Below, piece after piece: positions 18,589 through 27,195 of a stretch of DNA of 64,000 nucleotides (positions within the stretch are counted from its first letter, which is position 1; each line of letters opens with the position of its first letter). Made by a program: the position numbers and the translations under genes. Location: assembly GCA_944319945.1 (NCBI GenBank), contig CALUFN010000002.1:1-64000 (forward strand), given 5' to 3'. The notes beneath the pieces were generated by a model that had not been told where the DNA came from, did no database searches, and worked only from the letters and a program-made list of their open reading frames with translations. This DNA is from an uncultured Prevotella sp. GTDB taxonomy: Bacteria > Bacteroidota > Bacteroidia > Bacteroidales > Bacteroidaceae.

Positions 18589-18681
18589 ATTTTTCATTAT
18601 TCATTTTTCATTCTTCATTCAAACATCCCATGATTTTTCATTATTCATTTTTCATTCTTCATTTAAATTCATATCTTTGCA
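18589..18681. repeat. 93-bp inverted repeat, right arm, carrying the yfhO promoter
   Basis: This arm is the reverse complement of 17915-18007 with two mismatches. Its plus-strand -7 box TATCTTTG (18672-18679) lies 38 bases before the next start codon. Thus two divergent operons have identical promoters in mirrored copies. Confidence 0.85.
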
Positions 18682-18717
18682 TCACGAAAAAATAATTACT
18701 TAAAAATACGGAAAATA

Positions 18718-21213
18718 ATGGAAACTTGGAAAAAATTCCTGCCCGACGTGCTTGCCGTGGTGCTGTTTGCGCTCATCTCGTTCGCATACTTCTTCCCGGC
18801 CGACATCGAGGGCAAGATTCTTTACCGCCACGACGCCGCGGCGAGCAAGGGGCTCGGCCGCGAGATAGGCGAGCATAAGGAGAAGACGGGCGAGGTGACA
18901 CGCTGGATGAACTCTGTGTTCAGCGGCATGCCCACCTATCAGACCGCTCCCGAATACGGCAGCGCTAAGGCTCTCGGCGGGGCCGTCAACGCCTACCACC
19001 TGTTCTTACCCGAGAACGTTTGGTTCGTCTTCGCCTATCTTTTGGGCTTCTACATCCTGCTGCGCGCCTTCGACTTCAGGCAGCATTTGGCCGTGCTCGG
19101 CTCCATAATATGGGCGTTCTCAAGCTATTTCTTCATCATCATCGCCGCCGGACACATCTGGAAGGTCATGGCCTTGGCCTATCTGCCGCCCATGATAGGC
19201 GGCGTGGTGCTGGCATACAGGGGCAAATACCTGTGGGGACTCATAGTGACGGCCGTGTTTACGGCCTTCGAGGTGAACGCCAACCACGTGCAGATGACGT
19301 ATTACTTCCTCTTCGTCATACTCTTCATGGTGATAGCCTTCCTCGTAGAGGCAGTGAGACGGAAGCGTCTCGCCGAGTTCGGCAAGGCCACGGCCGTGTG
19401 TGCCGCCGGCGCGCTGATAGGCATCTGCCTCAACCTGAGCAACCTCTACCACACGTGGGAATACAGCAAGGAGTCGATGCGCGGCAAGAGCGAGCTGGTG
19501 AAGAAGCACACCGCCAACCAGACGTCGAGCGGACTCGACCGCGACTATATCACCCAGTGGAGCTACGGCATCGACGAGACGTGGACCCTGCTCGTGCCCA
19601 ACGCGAAGGGCGGAGCCTCGGTGCCGCTCGTTGAAAGCGAGACGGCCATGTCGAAAGCAGACAACCGTTTCCTGCCCATTTACCAGCAGATGGGGCAGTA
19701 TTGGGGCGAGCAGCCCGGCACGCAAGGTCCCGTCTACGTGGGCGCTTTCGTGCTGATGCTTTTCGTGCTCGGCCTCTTCATCGTGAAAGGGCCTATGAAG
19801 TGGGCCTTGCTTGCGGCCACGGTGCTATCCGTGTTGTTGTCGTGGGGCAAGAATTTCATGCCGCTTACCGACTTCTTCATCGACTACGTGCCGATGTACT
19901 CCAAGTTCCGCACGGTAGCGTCGATACTCGTCATTGCCGAGTTTACCATACCGCTGCTGGCCATGCTCGCGCTGAAGAAGATAGTAGACGACCCCTCGCT
20001 GCTCACGCGCAAGATCAAACTGGTCTACCTCAGCTTCGGCCTCACGGGCGGCATAGCCCTGCTCTTCGCCCTGTTCCCCACGCTGTTCTTCTCCGACTTC
20101 ATATCGTCGGCCGAGATGAACGCCCTCTCGTCGCTGCCGCAGGAATACGTCGCGCCCGTTGTTGCCAACCTTCGCGAGATGCGCCAGGCCGTGTTCACGG
20201 CCGACTGCTGGCGTTCGCTGCTCGTCATAGTGATAGGCACGCTCTGCCTGCTGCTCTACAAGGCCGGGCGACTTAAGGCCGGCTACATGGTTGGGGCGAT
20301 AATTGCGCTCTGCCTGATAGACATGTGGCAGGTGAACAAGCGCTACCTGAACAACGACATGTTCGTAAACCGCAGCGAGCGCGAGGCCCCCATGCCCATG
20401 ACCAATACAGACAAACTGATACTCGAGGACAAGACCGACCTGGGCGACTTCCGCGTGCTCAACCTCGCCTCCAACACGTTCAACGAGAACGAGACGTCGT
20501 ATTTCCACAACAGCATAGGCGGATACCACGCAGCCAAGCTGCGCCGCTACCAAGACATGATAGACGCTTACATCATGCCGGAGATGCAGAAGCTCGTGCC
20601 CGCCGTGGCCCAGGCAGGCGGCGACATGGCTAAAGTGAACGGCGACAGCATATTCCCCGTGCTCAACATGCTCAACGCCCGTTACTTCATCCTGCCACTG
20701 CAAGACGGCCAGACCGTGCCCGTGCAGAATCCTTACGTGCACGGTCCGGCTTGGTTTGTCGACAAGCTGACTTATGTAGACAACGCCAATCAGGAGATAG
20801 AGGCCGTGGGCAAGATTGACCTTCGCCACGAGGCCGTGGCCGACAAGCGCTTCAAGGAGCAGCTCAAGGCGGCCGCCAAGCAGACGGGAGAGTCGGTGGT
20901 AAGGCTCACTTCATACATGTCTGACCAGCTGGCTTACGAGGTAAGCTCGGCCAAAGGCGGCGTGATAGTCTTCTCCGAGGTGTATTATCCCGGATGGACG
21001 GCCACCGTCGATGGTCAGCCGGCCGAGCTGGGCCGCGTCAATTACCTGCTGCGCGCCCTCAACGTAGCCCCAGGCAAGCACAAGATTGAGCTTACTTTCC
21101 ACCCGAAGTCGGTGGCTACGACCGAGACCATAGCCTACGTTGCCTATGCCGTGCTGCTCCTTTTGATAGCCTTTGTGGTGTATATGGAATACAAGAAGAA
21201 CAAAGACCATTAA
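18718..21213 (+). CDS. YfhO-family polytopic membrane protein
   Basis: This 831-aa inner-membrane protein has about 12 or more hydrophobic segments spread over 1-540, a large extracytoplasmic domain at about 540-790 and a final segment (IAYVAYAVLLLLIAFVVYMEY). The C-terminal motif YYPGWTATVDGQPA is typical of YfhO proteins, which have GT-C-like membrane architecture and are implicated in glycosylation of surface polymers in other bacteria. The precise reaction is unproven. It precedes fkp, which makes GDP-fucose; a link through surface glycosylation is possible but inferred only from proximity. Confidence 0.88.
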   Translation: METWKKFLPDVLAVVLFALISFAYFFPADIEGKILYRHDAAASKGLGREIGEHKEKTGEVTRWMNSVFSGMPTYQTAPEYGSAKALGGAVNAYHLFLPENVWFVFAYLLGFYILLRAFDFRQHLAVLGSIIWAFSSYFFIIIAAGHIWKVMALAYLPPMIGGVVLAYRGKYLWGLIVTAVFTAFEVNANHVQMTYYFLFVILFMVIAFLVEAVRRKRLAEFGKATAVCAAGALIGICLNLSNLYHTWEYSKESMRGKSELVKKHTANQTSSGLDRDYITQWSYGIDETWTLLVPNAKGGASVPLVESETAMSKADNRFLPIYQQMGQYWGEQPGTQGPVYVGAFVLMLFVLGLFIVKGPMKWALLAATVLSVLLSWGKNFMPLTDFFIDYVPMYSKFRTVASILVIAEFTIPLLAMLALKKIVDDPSLLTRKIKLVYLSFGLTGGIALLFALFPTLFFSDFISSAEMNALSSLPQEYVAPVVANLREMRQAVFTADCWRSLLVIVIGTLCLLLYKAGRLKAGYMVGAIIALCLIDMWQVNKRYLNNDMFVNRSEREAPMPMTNTDKLILEDKTDLGDFRVLNLASNTFNENETSYFHNSIGGYHAAKLRRYQDMIDAYIMPEMQKLVPAVAQAGGDMAKVNGDSIFPVLNMLNARYFILPLQDGQTVPVQNPYVHGPAWFVDKLTYVDNANQEIEAVGKIDLRHEAVADKRFKEQLKAAAKQTGESVVRLTSYMSDQLAYEVSSAKGGVIVFSEVYYPGWTATVDGQPAELGRVNYLLRALNVAPGKHKIELTFHPKSVATTETIAYVAYAVLLLLIAFVVYMEYKKNKDH

Positions 21214-21220
21214 GTTAAGA

Positions 21221-21292
21221 ATTAAGAGTTAAGAATTAAGAAAATATGTTTTGTTGCAACGAAGGCGTTTTTCTTAATTCTTAACTCTTAAT
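21221..21292. terminator. Perfect 24-bp inverted repeat (AATTAAG words)
   Basis: Bases 21221-21244 and 21269-21292 are exact inverted repeats with the same TTAAGAATTAAG vocabulary as 10487-10574. It probably terminates the yfhO transcript. Confidence 0.6.
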
Positions 21293-21321
21293 ACTTGATT
21301 TCCAAAACAACGTTGCAACTT

Positions 21322-24162
21322 ATGAAAAAACTACTGTCTTTACCTCCCAATCTTGTTAATTGTTTTCACGAAATAACGGGGTGCGACCGTCAAGAGTGGT
21401 TCTGCACGAGTGATCCCGCAGGCCGCAAGCTCGGTTCGGGCGGCGGTTCGGCGTGGCTGTTGGACGCCTGCTACAAGGAGCACGGCGGCGGACGGCCGTT
21501 CGGCGAGTGGCTCGCCGTCGACCGACGGTTGCTGCTCCACGCCGGCGGACAGAGCCGGCGGCTGCCAGCCTATGCGCCTTCGGGCAAGGTGCTTACGCCC
21601 GTTCCTGTGTTCAGATGGAAGCGTGGGCAACGCCTCTCGCAAGACCTGCTCTCGCTGCAGGTGCCCCTTTACGAGCGCATCATGGATATTGCGCCCGAAG
21701 GCCTGCACACGATGATAGTGAGCGGCGACGTCTACATACGCGCCACTCAGCCCCTGCAGCCCGTGCCCGATGCCGACGTGGTGTGCTACGGGTTGTGGCT
21801 CGGCCCCGAGATAGCTAAGGATCACGGCGTGTTCGTATCGAAGAGCGACACGCCCACGGTGCTCGAGCGCATGATGCAGAAGCCCTCCGTGCAGACGCTC
21901 GGACGGCTGCTGAAGGACCACTTCTACCTTACCGACATAGGCGTGTGGCTGCTTAGCGACCGCGCCGTCAAGCTGCTCATGGACCGCTCGGGGCACGGCG
22001 GCGAGCTGAAGAACTATGATCTCTACTCAGAGTTCGGCTGCGCATTGGGCACCGACCCGTCAATTGCCGACCCGGAGCTTAACTCGCTGAGCGTGGCGGT
22101 GCTCCCGCTGCCCGGCGGAGAGTTTTACCACTACGGCACGAGCCATGAGATAATATCGTCGACGCTGGCCATACAAAACCTCGTGAACGACCAGCGCGAA
22201 ATAATGCACCACTCGCTGAAGCCGCATCCGGCCATGTTCGTGCAGAACGCCGTGACTCAAACGCCCATCACCGAGGCCAACCAAAACCTATGGATAGAGA
22301 ACAGCTGGGTGGGCGAGTCGTGGACGTTGGCGCATGAGAATATTATAACGGGCGTGCCCGAGAACGACTGGACGGTGGCCTTAAGCCCCGGGCAGTGCGT
22401 CGACATCGTGCCCGTGGGCGAGGCTGAATATGCCGTAAGGCCTTACGGATACGGCGACAAGTTCCGTGGTAGTTTATTAGACGGAGCTACGGAGTTCATG
22501 TCGCGCCCCTTCAGAGACTGGGCGGCAGAGCGCGGAATAGACGTAAACGCGATAGACGGCAACGCCGACCTGCAGTCGGCACGCATCTTCCCCGTGTGCC
22601 GGAGCGTTGCCGACGCAGGTCTTGCGCTGCGCTGGATGCTCGCCGAACCCGGCTTACATGAAGGCAGGCGGATATGGACTGAGGCACGGAAGATGAGCGC
22701 CGACGACCTGTCGGCCTGCGCCAACCTTAAGCGTCTCACCCGTCAGCGCGCCAGCTTCAGGGCGATGAACTGGAGCGCGCTGGCCAAGAACCACGAGCAT
22801 AGCGTGTTTTACCAGACCGACTTGGACGACGCGGCACGCGAGTTTGCCGCATTCGGCATACCCGAACCGCCGCAGATAAGCGACTCTGCGCCGCTGCTGA
22901 CGCGCATACACGACTCCATGTTCCGCTCTGAGCTGGCCCGCATCAGGGGCGGTGAGTACCGTCGGGCAGAAGACAAGGCCTTTGCGCTGCTGCGCGACGG
23001 GCTTACCGTGCAGGCCCTGGCCGAGAAGCAAAGCCCGAGGATGTCGGTCTACGGCGACCAGATAGTGTGGGCGCGCAGCCCCGTGCGCATCGACATAGCC
23101 GGCGGATGGACCGACACGCCGCCCTACTGCCTCATGGAAGGCGGCAGCGTGGTTAACCTCGCCATCGAGCTTAACGGCCAACCGCCGCTGCAGGCATACG
23201 TGCGCCCGTGCCGCGAGCCGCACATCGTGCTGCGCAGCATCGACCTCGGCGCAATGGAAGAGGTGCGCACATACGAGCAGCTGGCAGACATGCGCCACGT
23301 AGGCAGCCCCTTCTCGATACCGAAGGCGGCCTTAGTGCTGGCCGGATTCCAGCCAGGATATTGCTCGGAGACGTTCCCCACGCTCGAGAGCCAGTTGCGC
23401 GCCTTCGGCTGCGGGCTCGAGCTTACGTTGCTGTCGGCCATCCCGGCAGGCAGCGGACTTGGCACGAGCAGCATGCTCGCGTCAACGGTGCTGGGCGCGC
23501 TCAACGACTTCTGCGGCCTGGCGTGGGACAAGAACGAGATAGGCCGGCGCACGCTCGTGCTCGAACAGCTGCTCACCACGGGCGGCGGCTGGCAGGACCA
23601 GTTCGGCGGAATACTGCAAGGCGTGAAGCTGCTCGAGACCCAGCGCGGCTTCGACCAAAGCCCCACGGTGCGCTGGTTGCCGTCAGACATGTTCACCCAG
23701 CCCGAATACAGACCCTGCCACCTGTTATATTATACCGGCATAACGCGCACGGCTAAGAGCATATTGGCCGAGATAGTGCGCCGCATGTTCCTCAACCAGA
23801 GCGACGAGCTGCGCCGCTTGCGCGAGATGAAGCAGCATTCGCTCGAGATGTACGAGGCCATACAGCGCGCCGACTTCGGCAAGATGGGCCGCCTCGTGCG
23901 CAAGACGTGGGCGCAAAACCAGGCCATAGACAGCGGCACCAACCCCGCCGACGTGCGCCGCATGACCGAGCTGATAGACGACTACGCCCTCGGCTACAAG
24001 CTGGCCGGCGCCGGCGGAGGCGGCTATCTCTACATAGTGGCCAAAGACCAAGATGCCGCCGCGCGCATAAAGCAGACGCTCAACGCCGCCCGTCCCAACG
24101 CTAACGCCCGCTTCGTAGACATGAACCTGAGCACAAAAGGCCTGCAAGTGAGCCGGAGCTGA
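21322..24162 (+). CDS. fkp: Bifunctional L-fucokinase / L-fucose-1-phosphate guanylyltransferase
   Basis: This 946-aa enzyme converts exogenous L-fucose to GDP-L-fucose, used by Bacteroidales to decorate capsule and glycoproteins. The N-terminal half is the guanylyltransferase (LGSGGGSAWLLDACY near residue 45). The C-terminal half is a GHMP kinase: RSPVRIDIAGGWTDTPPY substrate motif, the phosphate loop IPAGSGLGTSSMLAS, and KLAGAGGGGYLYIV. Length matches the B. fragilis enzyme (about 949 aa). I use ATG 21322 because MKKLLSLPPNLV matches the family start. Array 6 lies 38 bp after its stop, at the left boundary of the chaperone island. Confidence 0.95.
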   Translation: MKKLLSLPPNLVNCFHEITGCDRQEWFCTSDPAGRKLGSGGGSAWLLDACYKEHGGGRPFGEWLAVDRRLLLHAGGQSRRLPAYAPSGKVLTPVPVFRWKRGQRLSQDLLSLQVPLYERIMDIAPEGLHTMIVSGDVYIRATQPLQPVPDADVVCYGLWLGPEIAKDHGVFVSKSDTPTVLERMMQKPSVQTLGRLLKDHFYLTDIGVWLLSDRAVKLLMDRSGHGGELKNYDLYSEFGCALGTDPSIADPELNSLSVAVLPLPGGEFYHYGTSHEIISSTLAIQNLVNDQREIMHHSLKPHPAMFVQNAVTQTPITEANQNLWIENSWVGESWTLAHENIITGVPENDWTVALSPGQCVDIVPVGEAEYAVRPYGYGDKFRGSLLDGATEFMSRPFRDWAAERGIDVNAIDGNADLQSARIFPVCRSVADAGLALRWMLAEPGLHEGRRIWTEARKMSADDLSACANLKRLTRQRASFRAMNWSALAKNHEHSVFYQTDLDDAAREFAAFGIPEPPQISDSAPLLTRIHDSMFRSELARIRGGEYRRAEDKAFALLRDGLTVQALAEKQSPRMSVYGDQIVWARSPVRIDIAGGWTDTPPYCLMEGGSVVNLAIELNGQPPLQAYVRPCREPHIVLRSIDLGAMEEVRTYEQLADMRHVGSPFSIPKAALVLAGFQPGYCSETFPTLESQLRAFGCGLELTLLSAIPAGSGLGTSSMLASTVLGALNDFCGLAWDKNEIGRRTLVLEQLLTTGGGWQDQFGGILQGVKLLETQRGFDQSPTVRWLPSDMFTQPEYRPCHLLYYTGITRTAKSILAEIVRRMFLNQSDELRRLREMKQHSLEMYEAIQRADFGKMGRLVRKTWAQNQAIDSGTNPADVRRMTELIDDYALGYKLAGAGGGGYLYIVAKDQDAAARIKQTLNAARPNANARFVDMNLSTKGLQVSRS

Positions 24163-24195
24163 CGGCGCGTTTGCAACTCGCTGAATATCAACACC

Positions 24196-24285
24196 GTTCT
24201 AAAAGGTTACCTTTTGCCCTGCGAAAGGTAACCTTTTATCGTGCAATAGGTAACCTTTTGCGACGTGAAAGGTTACCTATTGGAA
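24196..24285. repeat. Left 90-bp direct repeat of the island, containing array 6 (24201-24281)
   Basis: It matches 32116-32205 in 88 of 90 positions; the two mismatches are at 24218 and 24219, and the last 66 bases are identical. Palindromic units start at 24201, 24223, 24245 and 24267. Units 3 and 4 carry matching changes (AATAGG and CCTATT) that preserve pairing between them. Confidence 0.92.
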
Positions 24286-24379
24286 AGCAGACCGTACAAT
24301 ATGGCTCAAGTTCAGTTGGCATATACGAAAACAAATAAATATTCATGAGGTTTTATTTCTCAGTTTGCCGTATTTTTAT

Positions 24380-24387
24380 TAACTTTG
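24380..24387 (+). promoter_or_regulatory. -7 box of the chaperone-island operon
   Basis: TAACTTTG matches TAnnTTTG exactly; a TTTG lies 12 bases upstream (24364-24367). Transcription from here would give a leader of roughly 250 nt containing the structured element at 24444-24615. Confidence 0.6.
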
Positions 24388-24443
24388 CCCACAAACCAAA
24401 ACTTGAATATATGTAAGAGAAAATAACATATTGACATATCCTA

Positions 24444-24648
24444 AAGAAGTGTTTGCTTCTTACTTTTATGCCTTCTGAAAATCGCCAAATTATTTTGAAG
24501 GGAACCTATACAAGTAAGCAAGTGGATGCTTGCACCGTGTGGTGTAGGCTTCCTTGTTGTATAGGTTTGGTGTTTGGCGATACCACAGAAGGCAGCAGGA
24601 AATAGAGCCTACACCTTCTTTTTGCCATGTCGTGAAAGAGTATCGCCA
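24444..24648 (+). promoter_or_regulatory. Long structured RNA leader with possible start-codon-blocking switch
   Basis: Perfect complementary segments are nested: 24469-24477 with 24586-24594 (9 bp), 24481-24489 with 24573-24581 (9 bp), 24503-24513 with 24557-24567 (11 bp), and a small inner hairpin 24518-24522/24529-24533. A separate hairpin lies at 24444-24461. Loop bases 24541-24550 (GGTGTAGGCT) are complementary to 24606-24615, which could form a pseudoknot or, with the following TTCTTTTT, a terminator-like stem. Bases 24575-24582 (TGGCGATA) can alternatively pair with 24641-24648 (TATCGCCA), covering the first base of the ATG. The structure is read directly; the switch function is inferred. 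It resembles no riboswitch class I know. Confidence 0.6.
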
Positions 24649-26252
24649 TGATAAACGTAGTAGAAAATAATCCATATAGGATTTTAGGGGTATATGCCAA
24701 TTCTCCTAAAAGGGATGTATTGGCTAATGAAGGAAAGGTTAAGGCTTTTCTGAAAGTGGGTAGGGCCGTGTCTTTTCCTTTGGATTTGAACGGGTTGCTG
24801 CCAAATGTAAACCGCACGGAAGCGTCCGTCGTTCAGGCAAAATCAGATTTGAGCCTGCCACAGGAGCAACTGAAATACGCCATGTTCTGGTTCCTAAACA
24901 TTACGCCTATTGACAAAATTGCATTCAATCATCTTTTTGCTGGTAATATGGACGATGCCGTAGAGCTGTGGAAAAAGAAAGAATGTTTGTCGTCTTTGCA
25001 AAACAGGATGATGTGCTATCTTATCAATGGAAAATATGTTTACGCCGCGGGAATGGCCGACAGGTTGTATTTGAAATACGGCTCAGACTTTTGTAATCTT
25101 ATCTCTCCGACGTTAACGCTTAGCCATGAAGATTTTGTAAACAAGTTTTTTGATATATTGGAGGGTGAAACGAACGTTGATTTAAGCTCTTTCTCATGGG
25201 AACGGTGCAGCCAATTATGGAAAGACACGCTTAACGGAAGGCTTGTCTCGCCCGTAATTTCGCAAATAGAGGCGTGCATAAACAAGGCTAAAAGTGTGCA
25301 GCGCAATTCACCTTCCGCGCGTTACGATGCAGGTGTCACATTGATGAACGACACAAAACCGTTGATTGCAAAGCTCAAGAAGGTGTGCGCTTCGTCTGAC
25401 ATGCGTTACCAAAACGTAATGGACAAGCTCGCAAACGAGATCCTGCAATGCGGCATTGACTATTACAATAAGTCAGATGATGACGACAAAGGCGAGAAGG
25501 CAATGCCCTTGCAGCGGTATGCTTTGCAGATAGCCGTCGGCCCGATGGCAAAAAGCAGGTGTCAAGAGAATGTTGATATATTGCAGAAAAACATTGACAG
25601 CTTACCACCAAAGGCAGTAAGGCCGTATGTAAATGCGATAATAAGCGAATTGAAAAACTTTAAAACACGGTCTTCATCCATATCAAACATCAATACGCTT
25701 TTGAATAACAGCAAACCGCATTTGTTGGAAATAAAAGGTGTTTTAGGTTCTACCAATTCTGAATATTTGAAGTTGTCAACTCTTGTTGTGGCCGCTGCGT
25801 TAGGTGAACTTATAGATGAAGTGAACGCTGCGCAGGAAGAATGCAGAGACAACTATGATGCAGTTATGCAATTATTGTCGATAAGTGATTTGATGAATGT
25901 ATTGTCAGACGCTTGGCGTGTTACATTATTGATGGATACATTTGATGTGGAAGCACAATTTAAGATAAATAGGTATGACGGCCAAAAACGTGCTTTAAGA
26001 GGATTATGTAATCAGTTCAACGTGTCAACTTCAACGACAGTAAGACAGTCACAACCTCGACCTGTATCTTCACCGCGTCCATCGCAGAGTCTTCAATCAC
26101 GACCTGTGTCTTCACCAAACGCACAGTCACCTCATCAATCTGAACATAAATCAACTTCGTCATATGGCGATGGTGATATTCCTTGGGGATGCATTAGGCT
26201 GTTGGTAATATGTTTTATTCTTTTGATGTTTCTTTTTATAATTAGTATGTAA
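24648..26252 (+). CDS. Tail-anchored protein with degenerate J-like N-terminal domain (island gene 1)
   Basis: I do not recognise this 534-aa protein as a named family. Residues 8-82 look like a J-domain: NPYRILGVYANSPKRD resembles helix I, FPLD (43-46) sits where HPD should be, and SLPQEQLKYAMFWF resembles the 'DP-x-x-R-x-x-YD' end. The missing HPD means it could not stimulate an Hsp70 in the classical way. The middle (about 85-455) is alpha-helical, followed by a Pro/Ser/Gln-rich linker (about 465-505) and a single C-terminal membrane segment (GCIRLLVICFILLMFLFIISM). It would be held at the inner membrane with its J-like domain in the cytoplasm. The next gene starts 9 bases later. AT-rich composition sets it apart from fkp. 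Confidence 0.7.
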   Translation: MINVVENNPYRILGVYANSPKRDVLANEGKVKAFLKVGRAVSFPLDLNGLLPNVNRTEASVVQAKSDLSLPQEQLKYAMFWFLNITPIDKIAFNHLFAGNMDDAVELWKKKECLSSLQNRMMCYLINGKYVYAAGMADRLYLKYGSDFCNLISPTLTLSHEDFVNKFFDILEGETNVDLSSFSWERCSQLWKDTLNGRLVSPVISQIEACINKAKSVQRNSPSARYDAGVTLMNDTKPLIAKLKKVCASSDMRYQNVMDKLANEILQCGIDYYNKSDDDDKGEKAMPLQRYALQIAVGPMAKSRCQENVDILQKNIDSLPPKAVRPYVNAIISELKNFKTRSSSISNINTLLNNSKPHLLEIKGVLGSTNSEYLKLSTLVVAAALGELIDEVNAAQEECRDNYDAVMQLLSISDLMNVLSDAWRVTLLMDTFDVEAQFKINRYDGQKRALRGLCNQFNVSTSTTVRQSQPRPVSSPRPSQSLQSRPVSSPNAQSPHQSEHKSTSSYGDGDIPWGCIRLLVICFILLMFLFIISM

Positions 26253-26261
26253 TTAATTTTA

Positions 26262-27185
26262 ATGAAAATAATGAAAACATTATTATTCCTAATTCTTGCG
26301 TCAGTTTTAAGCTCAAATTCATTCGCATTAAATAATAAAACGGATGAGTTGAAGGAGATTAAGCAATCTGTTACTGAACAAAACAGGCATATCTCGTCTT
26401 TGGAAAAAGTAAATGATGAGTTGAAGAAAAGCGTTGATTATCTTTCCATCAAACAGAAAGATGATGCAAAGAAGATTGACTCATTGAAGTCTGAAATCAA
26501 CAAGTTGGCTGAAAAAGACAACTCTATCGAGGGTGGTTTGACTGATGCAAATAAGAAAATTGACGACAACGCCAAGGCGTCTGACGACAAAATCAGCAGC
26601 AGGACGACGTGGGGTATTGGCGCAGGTATCGTACTTTTGGTCGTGGCTTTGTTGGTTTACCTTATTTTATATAGGCGCATCAACAGCAAGACATCCTCGA
26701 TTAACGGTATGAAGAAAGTGCAAGGCGAATTGCAAAAGGCGCAAGCCGCATTGCAGGAGGAGTCTTTGAAACTTGACAACAAGATGATTGAGCTGCTTGA
26801 CAAACAGCTTGACGTTAGCAAACAGCAGACATCCCAGCCTGCATCGTCAAATCAAAAGCCCGATCATTCGCTTGCCTTGAAAGTCGCAGACGAGATTGTC
26901 AGAATAAAGACAAACCTAATGCGCATGGACGCAAGCGTCAAGGGACACAAGCAACTGTCAAAAGCCGTTGAGAGGATAGAGGCTAATTTCCTTGCAAACG
27001 GTTACGAAATAGTGGATATGCTCGGTAAACCATATGTTGAAGGGGTGAAAGCTGCTGTCACATTTATCGATGACGATACGCTAAAACCAGGCGATAAAGT
27101 AATAACAAAAGTAATAAAGCCGCAGATAAATTATAACAATATAATGATACAAGCGGCGCAAATTGAAGTAAGTCAAAACATTTAA
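26262..27185 (+). CDS. Membrane protein with GrpE-like cytoplasmic domain (island gene 2)
   Basis: This 307-aa protein has a signal peptide (about 1-23), a charged coiled-coil region (about 25-110), one membrane segment (GIGAGIVLLVVALLVYLILY, 118-137) and a cytoplasmic part with a further coiled coil (145-190). The last 100 residues resemble the GrpE C-terminal region: NFLANGYEIVDMLGKPYVEG, then EPGTV-like TLKPGDKVITKVIKP and a closing beta strand IMIQAAQIEV. GrpE proteins release ADP from Hsp70, so this is probably a membrane-anchored nucleotide exchange factor for the Hsp70 encoded 10 bases downstream. The similarity is by eye and needs profile comparison; canonical GrpE is soluble. Confidence 0.65.
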   Translation: MKIMKTLLFLILASVLSSNSFALNNKTDELKEIKQSVTEQNRHISSLEKVNDELKKSVDYLSIKQKDDAKKIDSLKSEINKLAEKDNSIEGGLTDANKKIDDNAKASDDKISSRTTWGIGAGIVLLVVALLVYLILYRRINSKTSSINGMKKVQGELQKAQAALQEESLKLDNKMIELLDKQLDVSKQQTSQPASSNQKPDHSLALKVADEIVRIKTNLMRMDASVKGHKQLSKAVERIEANFLANGYEIVDMLGKPYVEGVKAAVTFIDDDTLKPGDKVITKVIKPQINYNNIMIQAAQIEVSQNI

Positions 27186-27195
27186 AACCAACTAT

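Noticed and set aside
24201..24281. The 22-bp-period arrays as CRISPR
   Set aside because: Units are 15-bp palindromes with 7-bp spacers, only four per array, with no cas genes; CRISPR repeats and spacers are each over 20 bp.
24444..24648. The structured leader as a retron or integron attC element
   Set aside because: No reverse transcriptase or integron integrase is nearby, and the GTTRRRY/RYYYAAC ends of attC are not seen.
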